NCBI GenBank assembly: GCA_029747015.1
Contig: JAKOGI010001352.1
Span: 10,001 to 74,000, forward strand
Direction: 5' to 3'
Source: Carnegiea gigantea
Lineage: Eukaryota > Streptophyta > Magnoliopsida > Caryophyllales > Cactaceae
Length of the DNA: 64,000 bases
Part shown: piece after piece, positions 48,051 through 59,269 of the stretch
How positions within the stretch are numbered: the stretch's first letter is position 1
Layout of the letters: each line of letters opens with the position of its first letter
Position numbers and translations under genes: made by a program
The notes under the pieces: generated by a model
What the model saw: only the letters and a program-made list of their open reading frames with translations
What the model was told of the DNA's origin: nothing
The model's database searches: none

Positions 48051-49640
48051 CTAATGAAAACATTGTAAAGACTTATGAACTTTCTTTGCAGAAGAAGGTG
48101 AAGAAGAATCATTAGGAAATGAGGGAGCTGCTGAAAGCATAGAATTTTTCTCCTTAGGTTCCTTTTGATTAGAAGGTGAGTCCGAAGGCAGTGGAGTAGA
48201 AGATTCACCAGGGACACCATCAACAATATCTGTTGATTTATTAGATGAACCAGTTTCTCGGGAAGAAGAAGAGGGAGAAGAATTATGGAAGAAACTATAA
48301 GGGTACTTGCAGGGTTCATTTGAACTTCCCACTTGATTATTAATCTCCCGACCTGATCTGAGATATATGCCTGCATTCACTTTCCTCACACGCTCAGTAA
48401 GGTTAATTCCAGAAGAAGAAGAGGTATGACCCTTAGGGTTCACTTCTGGCCGACTAGGAAAAGTACCTGCCCCCTAGAAGATGATGCTAATTAGGAAAAC
48501 TATTCAATCATCATTTTTAACATCTTTTCTATATTAGCATTAATTATCCTCTGCACATTATTATTAATTCTTCTCTCAATCTTATTAATAGCAGAGTAAC
48601 TAGGAAGAGGCTGAACTTGAGCAACAAAAGGTGGACATCTAGGTGCATTGAGCACACCTTGGAAAGCCAGTATCTAAAAAGTGTTAGAAGGATGGGGAAT
48701 GCATTGGGAGTTGTTTCCAATTAACACTCCATGCTACGAGTTAGAGACCGTGACATTAGGTCCACCACTCTAAGAAAATTTGGGGTGATTTCTCCGCCAT
48801 GCATTACAATGAGGGAAAATCGGTCATTCTTAGGTCTTCGAAAGGATATACTCACTTGCTTCTATCTAGTTGTAACTGGTGAGCAAAATAGGGACGCGCA
48901 TTTAGTGAATGATCTCAAACCTAGTAGTGACAACAACACATCATAGAAGTATAAGAAATCTGGGGAGTTTGAACAGATAACCCCTTCAACATGTTTTCTA
49001 AAACCACAATCTTAGACTTCTGGGGACTCATATCAGAAATAGAATGCGTCCCACCCCCGGCAAACCTTGAACTTAGACCATCATCTCTAACGGTTTCCCA
49101 CTGCATGGTCTTTTTAGCTAAGTCCTCTAGAAATTCCAAGCATGAGTGGTGCTCTTAGAAAGAAAACTGCCTTGACACATGTACTCTAACATGTTTAGGT
49201 TTATTAGTCAAGTCCTTCAAAAGCAATTTGGCATAAATGTAGTTAGTCTAAGCCATGGTGGGGACACTGACCGACGAATTCTTAAACCTATCCAAGTGCA
49301 TCCAAAACGATTCCCATTCTAGTTAAACAAGCTGATTAATTTCATTTCTTAGCTTAACAATCATGACATTAGGAAAATATTTCTTAAGAACAACTTAATA
49401 AAGTTATTCCAAGAAGAAACAAAATTAGCAGCCAAGCTATACATCCACCTTTTAGCAGAATCTTTCAAAGTAGAAGGAATCAATTTCATTGGCACAACAT
49501 CAAAAGAAATATTAGGGAAATGCATAATGGAACGTACTTCTTCAAATTTCTTCAAAAACAAATATGCATCCTCCGAATCGTTGAATTTATATAGAAGTGA
49601 GTGCAATGAGGTCTCAACTCGAAGGTCACATTATGTCCTA
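48051..49640 (-). pseudogene. gag: Element E gag remnant
   Basis: Parts in sense order: DAYLFLKKFEEV, MKLIPSTLKDSAKRWMYSL and SWNNFIKLFLRN (49606-49361); then EFLEDLAKKTMQWETV and LENMLKGLSVQTPQISYTS (49139-48921); and the S/P-rich linker MNPKGHTSSSSGIN to SSTPLPSDSP (48443-48051). The zinc knuckle present in B has lost a cysteine (CCCHY). Frames change between parts. It is co-linear with 13375-14950. Confidence 0.82.
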
Positions 49641-50600
49641 GGTCAACCTGATTAAAATATGATAGCAAAGTGAACCTAAGAGGATAGAAATATTGCTTAG
49701 AGATATTTCTTGTGCCATTTCTTTCAATTCAAGTTCAACCTAGTTTAGGGTTGGGCTTACTCGTAACAAGTCTTTTACTCTCAGGGTCTCTAACCTAATC
49801 AGTCATGCTAAGCTCACACCCTCACAAAAGTATTTTTGGTCTTGTTTTGTTTTTTTGATCCTTTTTTCTCTGTCTTGTTTTTTTATTTTTCGGTTTTTTT
49901 TTGATTTTGATCTTTTTCTTCTTTTTTGGACACAAAACCAAAATAGCAAATAAACATATCATAAAATAAAAAAATAGACAACACAAAATAAACTAAAAGA
50001 AAACAGAAAATAAACTAAAACCTAAACAAGCAAAAGCTAAAAATAAAAATAAAATAGAAAATCAATCTACCAATTGAACACACATAGAAAATTTAGCATA
50101 ATCACAGAGAACATGAATATATTTTGTTTCAATTTTTCCTGTCTAAGAATAGTGCAGAAATATCAAAATAGAAAATTATTTTTGAAAATTGTTGGAAATT
50201 TCAAAAATGTAAAAAAATTCCATAAAACTTCACCTAGACTCTAAAAATTCCTAAGAATCCTTCAAAATAAAAAATCAGCCCTAGAATAGTTTAGAAAAAT
50301 CAAAATAGAAACTAAAAATTCAAAGAAACCTGCATTTTTTGCCAATTCTAACTCGGTCACTACACTATTCACAGCCAGACTCTAATGAAAAATAAAACAC
50401 AAAGCAATGACCAAAATAAAAATCAAAATACAAACTCTAATGAAAAATAAAAAACAAAGAAAATCTTAACTAAACCAAAACAACTAAAACCAAATAAACG
50501 CTCAAACGAAACGAAATCAAAATTAAAAAGTTTGAAAATAGACGAAAGTGACTCAAACGACTAAATGACAACTAAATTCGCAACTTAATTTCACAAAATC
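49641..50600 (-). other. Element E untranslated leader
   Basis: A-rich (+ strand) non-coding DNA matching B's leader, with a T-rich tract at about 49840-49935. It contains a short tandem doubling of a CAAAATACAAACTCTAATGA segment near 50385-50445. No gene seen. Confidence 0.55.
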
Positions 50601-50602
50601 CA

Positions 50603-50620
50603 TCCCCAGCAACAGCTCCA
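50603..50620 (-). other. Element E primer-binding site (tRNA-Asp type)
   Basis: In sense TGGAGCTGTTGCTGGGGA, 15 of 18 matches to the tRNA-Asp complement, six bases from the LTR. Better kept than in B, worse than in G. Confidence 0.8.
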
Positions 50621-50626
50621 AAAACT

Positions 50627-52060
50627 TGTTGTAATTGCTAAAAGTGTATAGTTTATCGTTGTAGTACGTACAAGTCAATCTTCAGGGATGAACTGTGAAG
50701 TTTAGGTTCGTAAGTAGATTGAATTATATTTGACCCTTGGCACAAGCTAAACAATCACCAAAGTAAATGAAATTGGATCAAGGTAAAAGAGAAAACAATT
50801 AAAACTAAGAAACCTAAATAGGACTACACCACTAAATTAAAAATCAAACATCTCCAGACCCAAATCTTCAACAGCACAACATTCAGTGGTCAAGTTAATT
50901 CGGCTTGAACAAAGGACAACAAAAGACATGTAAGAAGAGTAGACCTCAATCCCCCCTAAAACTCCAAGTGATGGCAGAATAGAACTGAGGTGAAGAACCA
51001 AAATCAATCATCAATCAAACCCAGAATCTGAGCACAAATTCACATCGAAATATGGGTAGAGCAGATCTTTCAAATTCAACACACAGTTCATATAATCCAG
51101 CACTAAAAGTATGACATGACTTGCTTTAATTAAACGGGAATTTGGCTGAATTACAAAAGTTAGGAGTCTAACTTATTAATCTAAGAAAAATAAGAGAAGC
51201 AAATTCAGAAAAGGAATAATGGAAACCAAAAAAATCTGAGAATGCTAATTAAACCAAAAATGCCCTCTACAAGCTTCCCTTGAATTAACCTTGCCCCTTA
51301 ATTTTGTAGCCTCAAAAACCTCCATCCCCATCTCTTCAATGCTCCAATTAACCTTCAATTATGAACTTGATAGCCACAGAATTAATGATGAGAATGACAA
51401 TGAAGATAACGACATGATTAAAGAATGCAATTATGAAGTGCAAATTGAATTTGAGAGGTATGGTTATGGAGTATGGAGTTAGAAGGAAGATGAACATATG
51501 GGTTTGGGTGTTGTTCTTCAGGTTTTCTGGGCAATGAGGGGAGAGAAACAAGAAGGGGGGATTTTCTGAGTCACATAAGCATTGCATGTGGTTAAGAAAA
51601 GCTGGGAATACAATTGGGCTGGGCCCGTATGGAGAAAGAGAAGAGAAGGAGGAGAAAAAAGGGGGGAAGGCCTTCTGGATTGGGCCACATGGGGGAATGC
51701 AGAAGAACGGGTAAGCCCATGGAGCCAGGGATGGAAGTAGAGGAGGGGAAGGGTTGGTTGGGTCTGTGAGCCAACGATTGGGCTTGGACTCACTTATGGA
51801 AGGCGCAAATAGAACAGGCCTAATGTGAGCAGAGTTTAGCTCGTGAACGAGAGATGGGGCCCTAAATAGGACTTAAGCTTTCTTTCTTTCTCCCTTGTTC
51901 ACCTCCAAAAGCTTGATCTATTTGAACAAATTATTTATTTTTCCACAAGTATTTCCTTCAATTCCTATAAGAGAAATAAAACATTATTTGAAATCCTAAT
52001 TTAATAAGTTATTTTGAGCAGATATTGGATGCTAAAAGGGTATAAAATGACATAATTATA
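50627..52060 (-). repeat. Element E 5' LTR
   Basis: 1434 bp, co-linear with both LTRs of B. On the + strand it starts TGTTGTAATTGC and ends ATGACATAATTATA. Frames at 51291-51793 are chance. Confidence 0.85.
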
Positions 52061-52074
52061 GAGTGAACAATATT

Positions 52075-52935
52075 ATGTGCAGTAGAGCCGACTACTCTCG
52101 TTGAGCCCAACTTGAGTGAAATCCCTTTAGCTAATGAATTTACCAAGCTATTCAAGGATGTACCTGGATTGTCGTCAGATCGGGAAATCGAGTTCACCAC
52201 TGATTTAGTGACTAGTACAACTCCTATATCCAACGCTCTTTATTGAATGGCAGTAGTAGAGCTAGCTGAATTAAAAGTTTAGTTACAAGAACTGTTGGAC
52301 AAAGGACTAATCTAGCCTAGTCTGTCTTTATGAATAGCAAGAAGGATGAAAGATTGAAGCTATGTATTGATTAAAGAGAGCTCAATAAGGTGACTATTCA
52401 GAGCAAGTGTCCTCTACCAAGGTCACATGATTTGTTCAATCAATTGGCAGGATCAGCAGTGCACTCCAAAATTTAAGTAAGGTCAGGTTATCATCAGTTG
52501 AAAATTAAGAAAGAGAATGTGCCTAATACTGCATTCAGTACTCGGTATGGACAATAGGTGTTCCTAGTGTTACCCTTCGGGTTGTTAAATGCCTAGCTTC
52601 CTTCATGGATCTCATGAACAATGTATTTAAGCCCTATTTGGATCAGTCTGTATGGTTTTCATTAATGACATCTTGATCTATTCTAGATCTAAGGAGGAGC
52701 ATGTTGAATATTTAAGAACCTTACTGAGGAGTTATATACCAAACAAGAAGTGTGAATTTTAGTTGGACAGGATCCATTTTCTAGCTCATGTAGTGACCAA
52801 GGATGGGATATCAGTGGACCTTGCTAAGGTGGAAGCAACAGTGAATTAGCCTAGACCAACAACTGTGATCAAAGTTAGGAGTTTCTTTAGCATAGAAGGC
52901 TATTACGAGAAACTTGTGGAAGGCTTTTCCAAATT
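52075..52935 (+). pseudogene. Element D reverse transcriptase remnant
   Basis: Parallels 17390-18300. Readable pieces include EPNLSEIPLANEFTKLFKDV-like wording, [21 protein letters not shown] and, after the palm block, FINDILIYS in broken frames, where A has FIDDILIYS (Asp to Asn). It then gives RIHFLAHVVTKDGISVD and a segment leading to the RNase H connection. More indels than A's copy. Confidence 0.72.
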
Positions 52936-52944
52936 GGCTTTGCC

Positions 52945-53500
52945 TTGACTCGCAAGAACACTAAGCTTGAATGGTCTGAAGAGTGTGAGAAGAGTTTTCA
53001 AAAACTGGAGAAGAGGCCAATGTCAGCCCCAATTTTAGTAATTCCCAAAGGGATTAATGGATTTGTGATCTATAGTGATGCCTTTAAAAAGGGTTTAGGA
53101 TGCATCTTTATGCAAAAAGGGAGAGTGATTGCATATGCTTTTCACCAATTACAACCATATGAAGATAATTACCCCATGCATGATCTCGAGCCAGTGGCTA
53201 TAGTGTTCGCTTTGAAAATTTAGAGGCATTATCTATGTGGAATTAGGTGTGAGATTTACCATGACCACAAGAGCCTTAAGTACATTTTCACTGAGAAAGT
53301 ATTTAACATGAGGCATAGAAGGTGGTTAGAACATTTAAAGGACTGTGACATGGAAATCAGGTATCGTCCAGGGAAGGCAAATATAGTTGCTGATGCCCTA
53401 GGTAGGAAATCAATAAGGTCATTTACCTATCTACTTAATCAAGAAAGGAAGCATTTGAAAGAGTTCGAAGAACTCCATATTGAAATAGTTTGATAATTAC
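52945..53500 (+). pseudogene. Element D RNase H
   Basis: Best preserved RNase H of the gypsy copies. 52945-53223 reads [59 protein letters not shown]. After one TAG at 53221-53223, where A has TGG, it continues with EIYHDHKSLKYIFTEK and 53308-53493 RRWLEHLKDCDMEIRYRPGK, ANIVADALGRKS. The first catalytic block has DAF instead of DAS. The DH position is kept. Confidence 0.88.
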
Positions 53501-53559
53501 CTAGAGATAAAGGATACTTAACAGCATTCTAAGTAGCCTAACCTTTAGTGGATGGCATC

Positions 53560-54460
53560 AAGAAGCAATAGGGTGAAAACCCTTGGTTAATCAAAATAAA
53601 AAAGGGAGTTAAAAAGGGAAAGATCAAGGATTTTCACCTTAAGGAAGGTGTCCTATGGTTTAAAGAGAGTTTATGTGTGCCAAATGTTCTAGAACTCATG
53701 AAGGGAGTGATGAAAGAAACACACAACTCCACTTTCACTGCTCATCCTGGGAGTTAAAATGTACCATGGCTTGAAAACTCATTTTTAGTGGATTAGGATG
53801 AAAAAGATGTGGCAGATTTTGTGGCTAGGTGCTTGACTTCTAAAGAGTTAAGTCTAAGTGCCAAAAACCAGGTAGTTTACTTTAGTCCCTACCAATCCCA
53901 ATATAGAAATGGGAACATGTCACCATAGATTTCATCATCGGACTACCTAAGACTACCAACCACAAAATGGCATTTATGTAGTGGTCGACAGACTAACCAA
54001 AGCTACTCATTTTCTCGCCGTTGGGATCACAGTCACTTCAGAGCAACTCGCTGATCTCTATATCCATAAGATAGTCAGGTTACATGGTGTGGCCCTTAGT
54101 ATTGTGTTAGATAGAGATACTAAGTTCACTTCCAAATTTTATAATGGATTCCAAGAATCAATGGGTACTAACCTACATTTAAGTACAATTTTTCATCCAA
54201 GATAAAATGGCTAGCTAGAAAGGACAATCCAAACCTTACAGGGCATGTTGAGGGCTTGTGCCCTAGACTATGTTGGTAGGTGGGATCGTGACTTGCCATT
54301 GGTGGAGTTTGCCTACAATAATAGCTATCATGCTAGCATTGGTATGACCAATTTAAAGCATTGTATGGATGACATTGTAGGACGTCTATTTGTTGGGATG
54401 AAGTGGAGCAAAGAGAACCATCTAAAATAGAGTTGATTGACCAAACCAATGATGTGGTTA
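53560..54460 (+). pseudogene. Element D integrase
   Basis: Uninterrupted by element C. Fragments: LCVPNVLELMKGVM, HNSTFTAHPGS, then TIDFIIGLPK, directly followed by TTNHKMAFM, VVDRLTKATHFLAVGITV, TSEQLADLYIHKIVRLHG (53981-54205), VLDRDTKFTSKFY with the second Asp, and [20 protein letters not shown] and [13 protein letters not shown] (54245-54430). The segment with the catalytic Glu is damaged: a stop stands where A has QTDGKSE. Confidence 0.85.
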
Positions 54461-55006
54461 AACCATTAGGAAAAGACTTCAAGCAACTCAAAGTGGACAA
54501 AAGAGTTATATGAACACAAGAAGAAGGACATTGTAGTTTGAAGTAGGGGATAATGTATTTCTAAATGTTTCACCTGTTAACGAGAGTCTATGATTTGGGC
54601 AAAAAGGTGGTATGAGCCTTAGGTTCATCAGGCCGTTTTAAATCCTCCAAAAAGTGGGAAAGGTGGCTTACCGATTGACCTAACCACCCTCTTTTCAAGG
54701 CTTACATGTAATGTTTTATATTTCCAACCTCCACAAGTATATTCATGATCCATATTACATAATCCACTATGAACCCCTTCAAATCAAGCAAAACCTTACA
54801 TTTATGGAGCAACTAATATGTGTCTTAGAAAAGTGAGAAATGAAGCTTAGAAAAAAAACTATACCTATTTGTCTTGGTTTTGTGGAAGCATTACAATGTG
54901 GCTGAAGCAATCTAAGAGCTTGAAAGTGAGATGTGGACAAAGTATCCTATCCTCTTTGCCATAAGTAACAAAAATTTCGAGGATGAATTTCTTAAGTGGG
55001 GCAGAG
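54461..55006 (+). pseudogene. Element D integrase C terminus and chromodomain-like tail
   Basis: Highly broken copy of 31000-31594. The wording GKVAYRLT, HYEPLQIKQNLT-like pieces and the tail around AVEAI, stop, ELESEMWTKYPILF can be read across frames. A purine-rich AAGTGGGGCAGAG precedes the LTR. Confidence 0.65.
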
Positions 55007-57729
55007 TATAAGGACCATAAAATTTTATTTTAGTTAATTACATGGGTTACATTAATTTACTTGGGTTGTTCGTTAATTTCGTGATTGTGTGATGTTTTAT
55101 TTTGGATAAAATAGTTGCTGATAATTATTTGTGGTTTAGTTGGTAGTTTTAATTTTTTAAAATTTAGGTTTTTATATATGTGTTGCTCAATTTGTGTCAA
55201 TACTAGTCAACACTAACTAAATTAGGTCAAACCCCACAATTGTGGATATTTTTCCGAACTCAATTATTGGGTTAAAAGTGAAAAAGGAAATGCGGAAAGA
55301 GTTTATGTGGGTGGAGTTTTCCCACGTAGCCTTAGCAACCAAAATGCAAAAGAAAAAAAGAAAAAAGAGAAGGGGAGGGGGGTTGGTCGGCAGCGCGAGA
55401 GGGGTTTTATTTAACTCAAGCCACACAGACATCAAACTCATAACCACACACGGTAGAGAGAGAGGAGAGGAAGAAAGAGAGGAAAGAGAGAGAAAGAAGA
55501 ATGGAGAATGAGTTGAAGAGGAGGAAAAAGAAGAGGAGGAAAGGCTTAGGAAGAAGAGGGGAACTCATGCAACACTTTGATCTTGCAATTTTACCCTTTC
55601 AAACCGAAATTCTCAAGTGGGCAACTCTCTCCCTGAATCATTTTAATTTGAAATTAAATTGATTTTTGGGTTTATGTTGATTGTTGGTGATTATGAGTAG
55701 AATCTAGGGTTACTTAGTTGATTATGAGTAGACAGACCCATGTCTTTTTTTAAACAACCATGAGATTTATATGCCCAATTGTTGGATTTTTATGAATAAA
55801 GTTGGGAATGGATGAAGGCATGTATGATTATTGAATGATGTAAAAAAGGGTTAAATTAGAAAAAAAAAAAGGAATAAAGAAAGGAAAATTTGATGGAGAT
55901 TAATAAAGGAAAAGAGGAGTTTATGTATGCTAAAGACACTTTTAAAGCTTGGATTGAAATGTTGGATATTGAAAGTACTATATTAATAATGGGCATTGGA
56001 AAGGCCTGGACATGGATCCCCATGGTTAAGTGCCTTTAGTTAAAGATATATTTCAGTGTAGTGAGACTAATGATCTTATGGCAAGAAAGTGATGTTTGAG
56101 ACCGTGAATTATGCATGAAGACTTTTAGTAGCTCCCTTGGTTATATTAATTGATTGTTAGCCTTGTTGATGTTTTTGTAATTTTTAATGGCATCTTTATT
56201 ATTTAAGATGTTTTATCAAGTAATAAGTTGTTATTTTGATGATGACTTGTGAAGTGTGTTGGATACTTGATCAAGATGATAGCAAGCCCAATGGGTGGGA
56301 ATTTGTTTTACAAAGTGAAATATGTTAAAATGTGTATTTATGCTTTACAATTGGTGCTCACGTTGCCATGGCTTAAGTGTTGTTGGGATGCTTACGACAT
56401 TTTGAAAACTACTTCGTTTTCTAAATAAAATCAGTTGAGTGGTTAAATTCTTAAACATGCATTGTTCTTGCGAATGTTGTGTTCATATGAAAACACTTTG
56501 TTGTTGAGAATAATTGAAGGGCTTGCATTATAGTCAGGTTCCAAAGAATTGTGTGGCCTATGTATGAGGGCCGAGGGTTTCTCAATGTGTTCTGGGTTTC
56601 TAGAGATTAATCTATGCATTTCAAGTTAATATTAACTTGACAAGGGTAAAGTACATCATAGACTTCAGTGTGTCCCGGGAACCTAATTGTCTAGCGGGTA
56701 TGCGTCTCATCTATATTGAGAAGGAACTACTGACTAGAAACTGAAGAACTCCCTAAGAATAAATTCTAATCCAATAACTAAAATGTTGTGAATTTTTAGG
56801 GGTTTTGACCCCAAACAATGTTTTAAAAAAGGATTTCAGTTCCATTCCACTGGAACTGAAAATGTGTTTTCACACTATTGGCATGTGTGTTGCTTATAGG
56901 TTAGTAAAAATGTTTTAAATGGTGCATATGTGTCAATTTTGTAAAGTTTGCATTTAGCACCTAATTAAACGAAGGTTTTAGTTTCATTCTGCTGAAAGTT
57001 GCCAAAAGCGATTTCTTCCCCTACACTACTATTGTGCCAATATTAATTGAGTGCTATCAAGTAATGTCTGGCATGCAAATATTTTGAATTTTAAGGGTGT
57101 TCATTATTCACTGAGTGTATGGTTTGCTCACCCCCTCTTTTTACCCTTTTCCAGGTTTGGAGTAAATTTTTCTTCATGGGAGAACAATTCTTTTGTTTGT
57201 TATTAAATGTTAGGGGATGTTGATTCATTAGTTTTTTTTTGTTCTAATGCTCCTCTTGTATCTTGGTTGATGTGGAGCTATATTTTTTGGATTTGTAATG
57301 ATCTAACACATTGATAGTTTAGCTCCATCGACCTCCTAAGGTTCAACACCACCTACCCCGTCCTTTAACATTTTGTAACATTAAGTTGGTTGATATTCAG
57401 GTGTGTGACCCATGAAGATTTTGTTTATTTCTCAAACTACTTAGTGGTTGAGTATTATAGGTGATGTGTACTCTGAGTGGGTAGCTGGTGGAGTAAGTTC
57501 CACAATTACTCCTAATGGTGCATTTTCATGTTAGCCCGTTTGTAGTCCTTGCTAAGCACGACTATTCAAGTGAGACCTATCATTTTTCTTTCTTTTTTTT
57601 TAAAAAATTCCCATTCTTTACTACTTTATAAGCTCTTTAAGGACTGTTTTAACTTTTAATTTAGCTTAAGGGTTCTATAATGGAGTCATGGTGATTTAAT
57701 ATTCCTCACAAGGAAGGAGGGATGTTACA
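55007..57729 (+). repeat. Element D 3' LTR
   Basis: 2723 bp, starting TATAAGGACC (canonical TG changed to TA) and ending GATGTTACA. Aligned with both LTRs of A. It lacks the hAT-like insert and is a bit shorter through small deletions near 55710-55730. Confidence 0.86.
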
Positions 57730-58599
57730 CACAAGGATGCTAAAAAGAAGATAAGGAAAATCATTTCTGCATGTAAAATTTTGGTGAGGTTAGATTACTC
57801 TGACATATTTCAAAATATAAGTAATTTACTACAATCATAAATGTTACTCTTTTAAAGAAAATTAAGTAATATTTAGATTGTCATAATTAATATGTAACTA
57901 CATACATATTTTTTTTCACTCCACCAAGATCGTCTAACATATTAATAATACATAAAATAATATGAAAACATTTTTTTTTTCAAAATATCTAGGAAAAGAA
58001 ACAGAATTGTCACTACAATTGTTATATTAAAAAATTAAATTAAAAATTATCCAATAATTTTAGAAATTAAAATACTACACTGACTAATGTATGCATTATA
58101 TGGCATCAAAGGTAGCTACGATGAATTTCAAACGTTATCTACTTCTATTTCATGAGCTATTAAACACTTGACTACTCTAATTTCTTGCCAAATCAAGTTA
58201 AGGGTTCCAAATTTTGACATTATTGACTAGTTATGCCACTTTCTGCATAGAGAAATTAATTATATCCAAAAATTAGAGGGAGGGTATGATAGTATAATAG
58301 TTATGCATTTTTCTTTTAAGTTAACCATAGTTTTTAACATAGTTAATTATAATTTACATAGACCATGGTTACGATTAAGTCATAAGAATAATTACAATTA
58401 AAACGTAATAAAAAGTTTTTTTAAGGTATGAGACGACAAAAAACAGCTATATTATTAAAAGTTCAATGAATTTCTCTTCCGATTTGGAAAAGGGATGGAA
58501 AACCCCCCAAAAAAATTGCCTAGCAACCACTACAAGCAAGTAAAGTTTTGGTGGCCATGGATTAGAACGACACTTTAAAACCTTGTGGTGCAAGCACTT
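57730..58599. other. 3' flank of element D, paralogue of 35012-35880
   Basis: AT-rich, no gene. Co-linear by eye with A's 3' flank: GAAAATCATTTCTGCATG, GTAGCTACGATGAATTTC, TTAACCATAGTTTTTAACAT and TTAGAACGACACTTTAAAAC all have counterparts. Similarity stops exactly at the LTR of copia fragment H. Confidence 0.7.
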
Positions 58600-59269
58600 T
58601 GATAAAATGTGATAAAATGTGTGAACATTCTGCATTTTGGAGAGAGGAAAAATCTCTATATTCATTGATATTGAAATGAATACGAATATGCTTACATAGA
58701 TGTAGTTGATGCAAAAGAGAATCAAAATGGAGCTTCTTGCTAAAAGTCATGCAAGTAACAAAACCTAAAATATCAGGGAATTAGTTATGGCTAGCAACTA
58801 ATCTTGGCAAGTTGTAAATTTCTGTTGAAAGGGAAGGAGTAGCTTTAGCTTCAGTAGGGAACATATTAGTAGCAGCATCATGAATTCCAACACCCCCCCT
58901 CAAATTAGAGGGTGACTGAACCCCCAATTTGGAAAGGATAGAATGATGAGTGTACCCACTAAGTGGCTTGGTGTAGATATCAGCCAATTGAACCTTGGTA
59001 GAAACGTGGTTGAGACTGATGAGCCCTTCCATGAGTTTTTGGCGCACAAAATGACAATCAAGTTCAATATGTTTAGTTTGTTCATGGAACACAGGGTTTT
59101 GGGCAATGTATATAGCTACAAGGTTGTCACACTTGATTGGGATTGGAGTGATTGAGGTGATGGTGAGTTCATTGAGGTGGCAACTCAAACAAGAGAGCTC
59201 TGCAGTCAGCCTTCGAAGGCTTCTATATTCAGCCTCAGCTGAGGACAAAGACACTTTGGTATGAGTTCG
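58600..59269 (-). mobile_element. Element H: truncated Ty1/copia element (3' LTR and RNase H)
   Basis: Minus strand. The putative 3' LTR is 58600-58892, in sense beginning TGTTGGAATTCATGATGC. A polypurine tract (GAGGGGGGG in sense) lies just right of it. The end of pol lies from 58905 rightwards. Everything upstream of the RNase H start is missing because element G begins at 59270. It inserted into the flank of D and ends the similarity to copy 1. Confidence 0.75.
58905..59269 (-). pseudogene. Element H RNase H, N-terminally truncated
   Basis: Reads HTKVSLSSAEAEYRSLRR, then LTAELSCLSCHLNELTI, IPIKCDNLVAIYIAQNP, QTKHIELDCHFVRQKLMEG, and LADIYTKPLSG, the standard copia RNase H series, to LGVQSPSNLRGG, where the purine tract begins. 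The preceding SWK-type motif is absent, marking the junction with G. The frame stays open into the LTR. Confidence 0.88.

Larger units (their letters stand above)
48041..52060 (-). mobile_element. Element E: truncated Athila-like copy (5' LTR, leader, gag only)
   Basis: Minus strand, paralogous to the right part of B (about 13400-17381). It has the 5' LTR (50627-52060), primer site, leader and gag, and stops within the gag-pol linker at about 48041. Protease, RT, integrase and 3' LTR are missing. Its right border joins gypsy sequence GTGAACAATATTATGTGCAG, the same context as B's right border, so E and B stem from one insertion that was later duplicated. Confidence 0.85.
52061..57729 (+). mobile_element. 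Element D: 3' half of a Tekay-like gypsy element, paralogue of A
   Basis: Contains RT, RNase H, integrase, chromodomain-like tail and 3' LTR, co-linear with 17387-35011 of A but without element C, without the 32-bp RT duplication and without the hAT-like insert. It has no 5' LTR, gag or protease because the copy is truncated inside E. Divergence from A is about 15% by eye. Confidence 0.85.
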
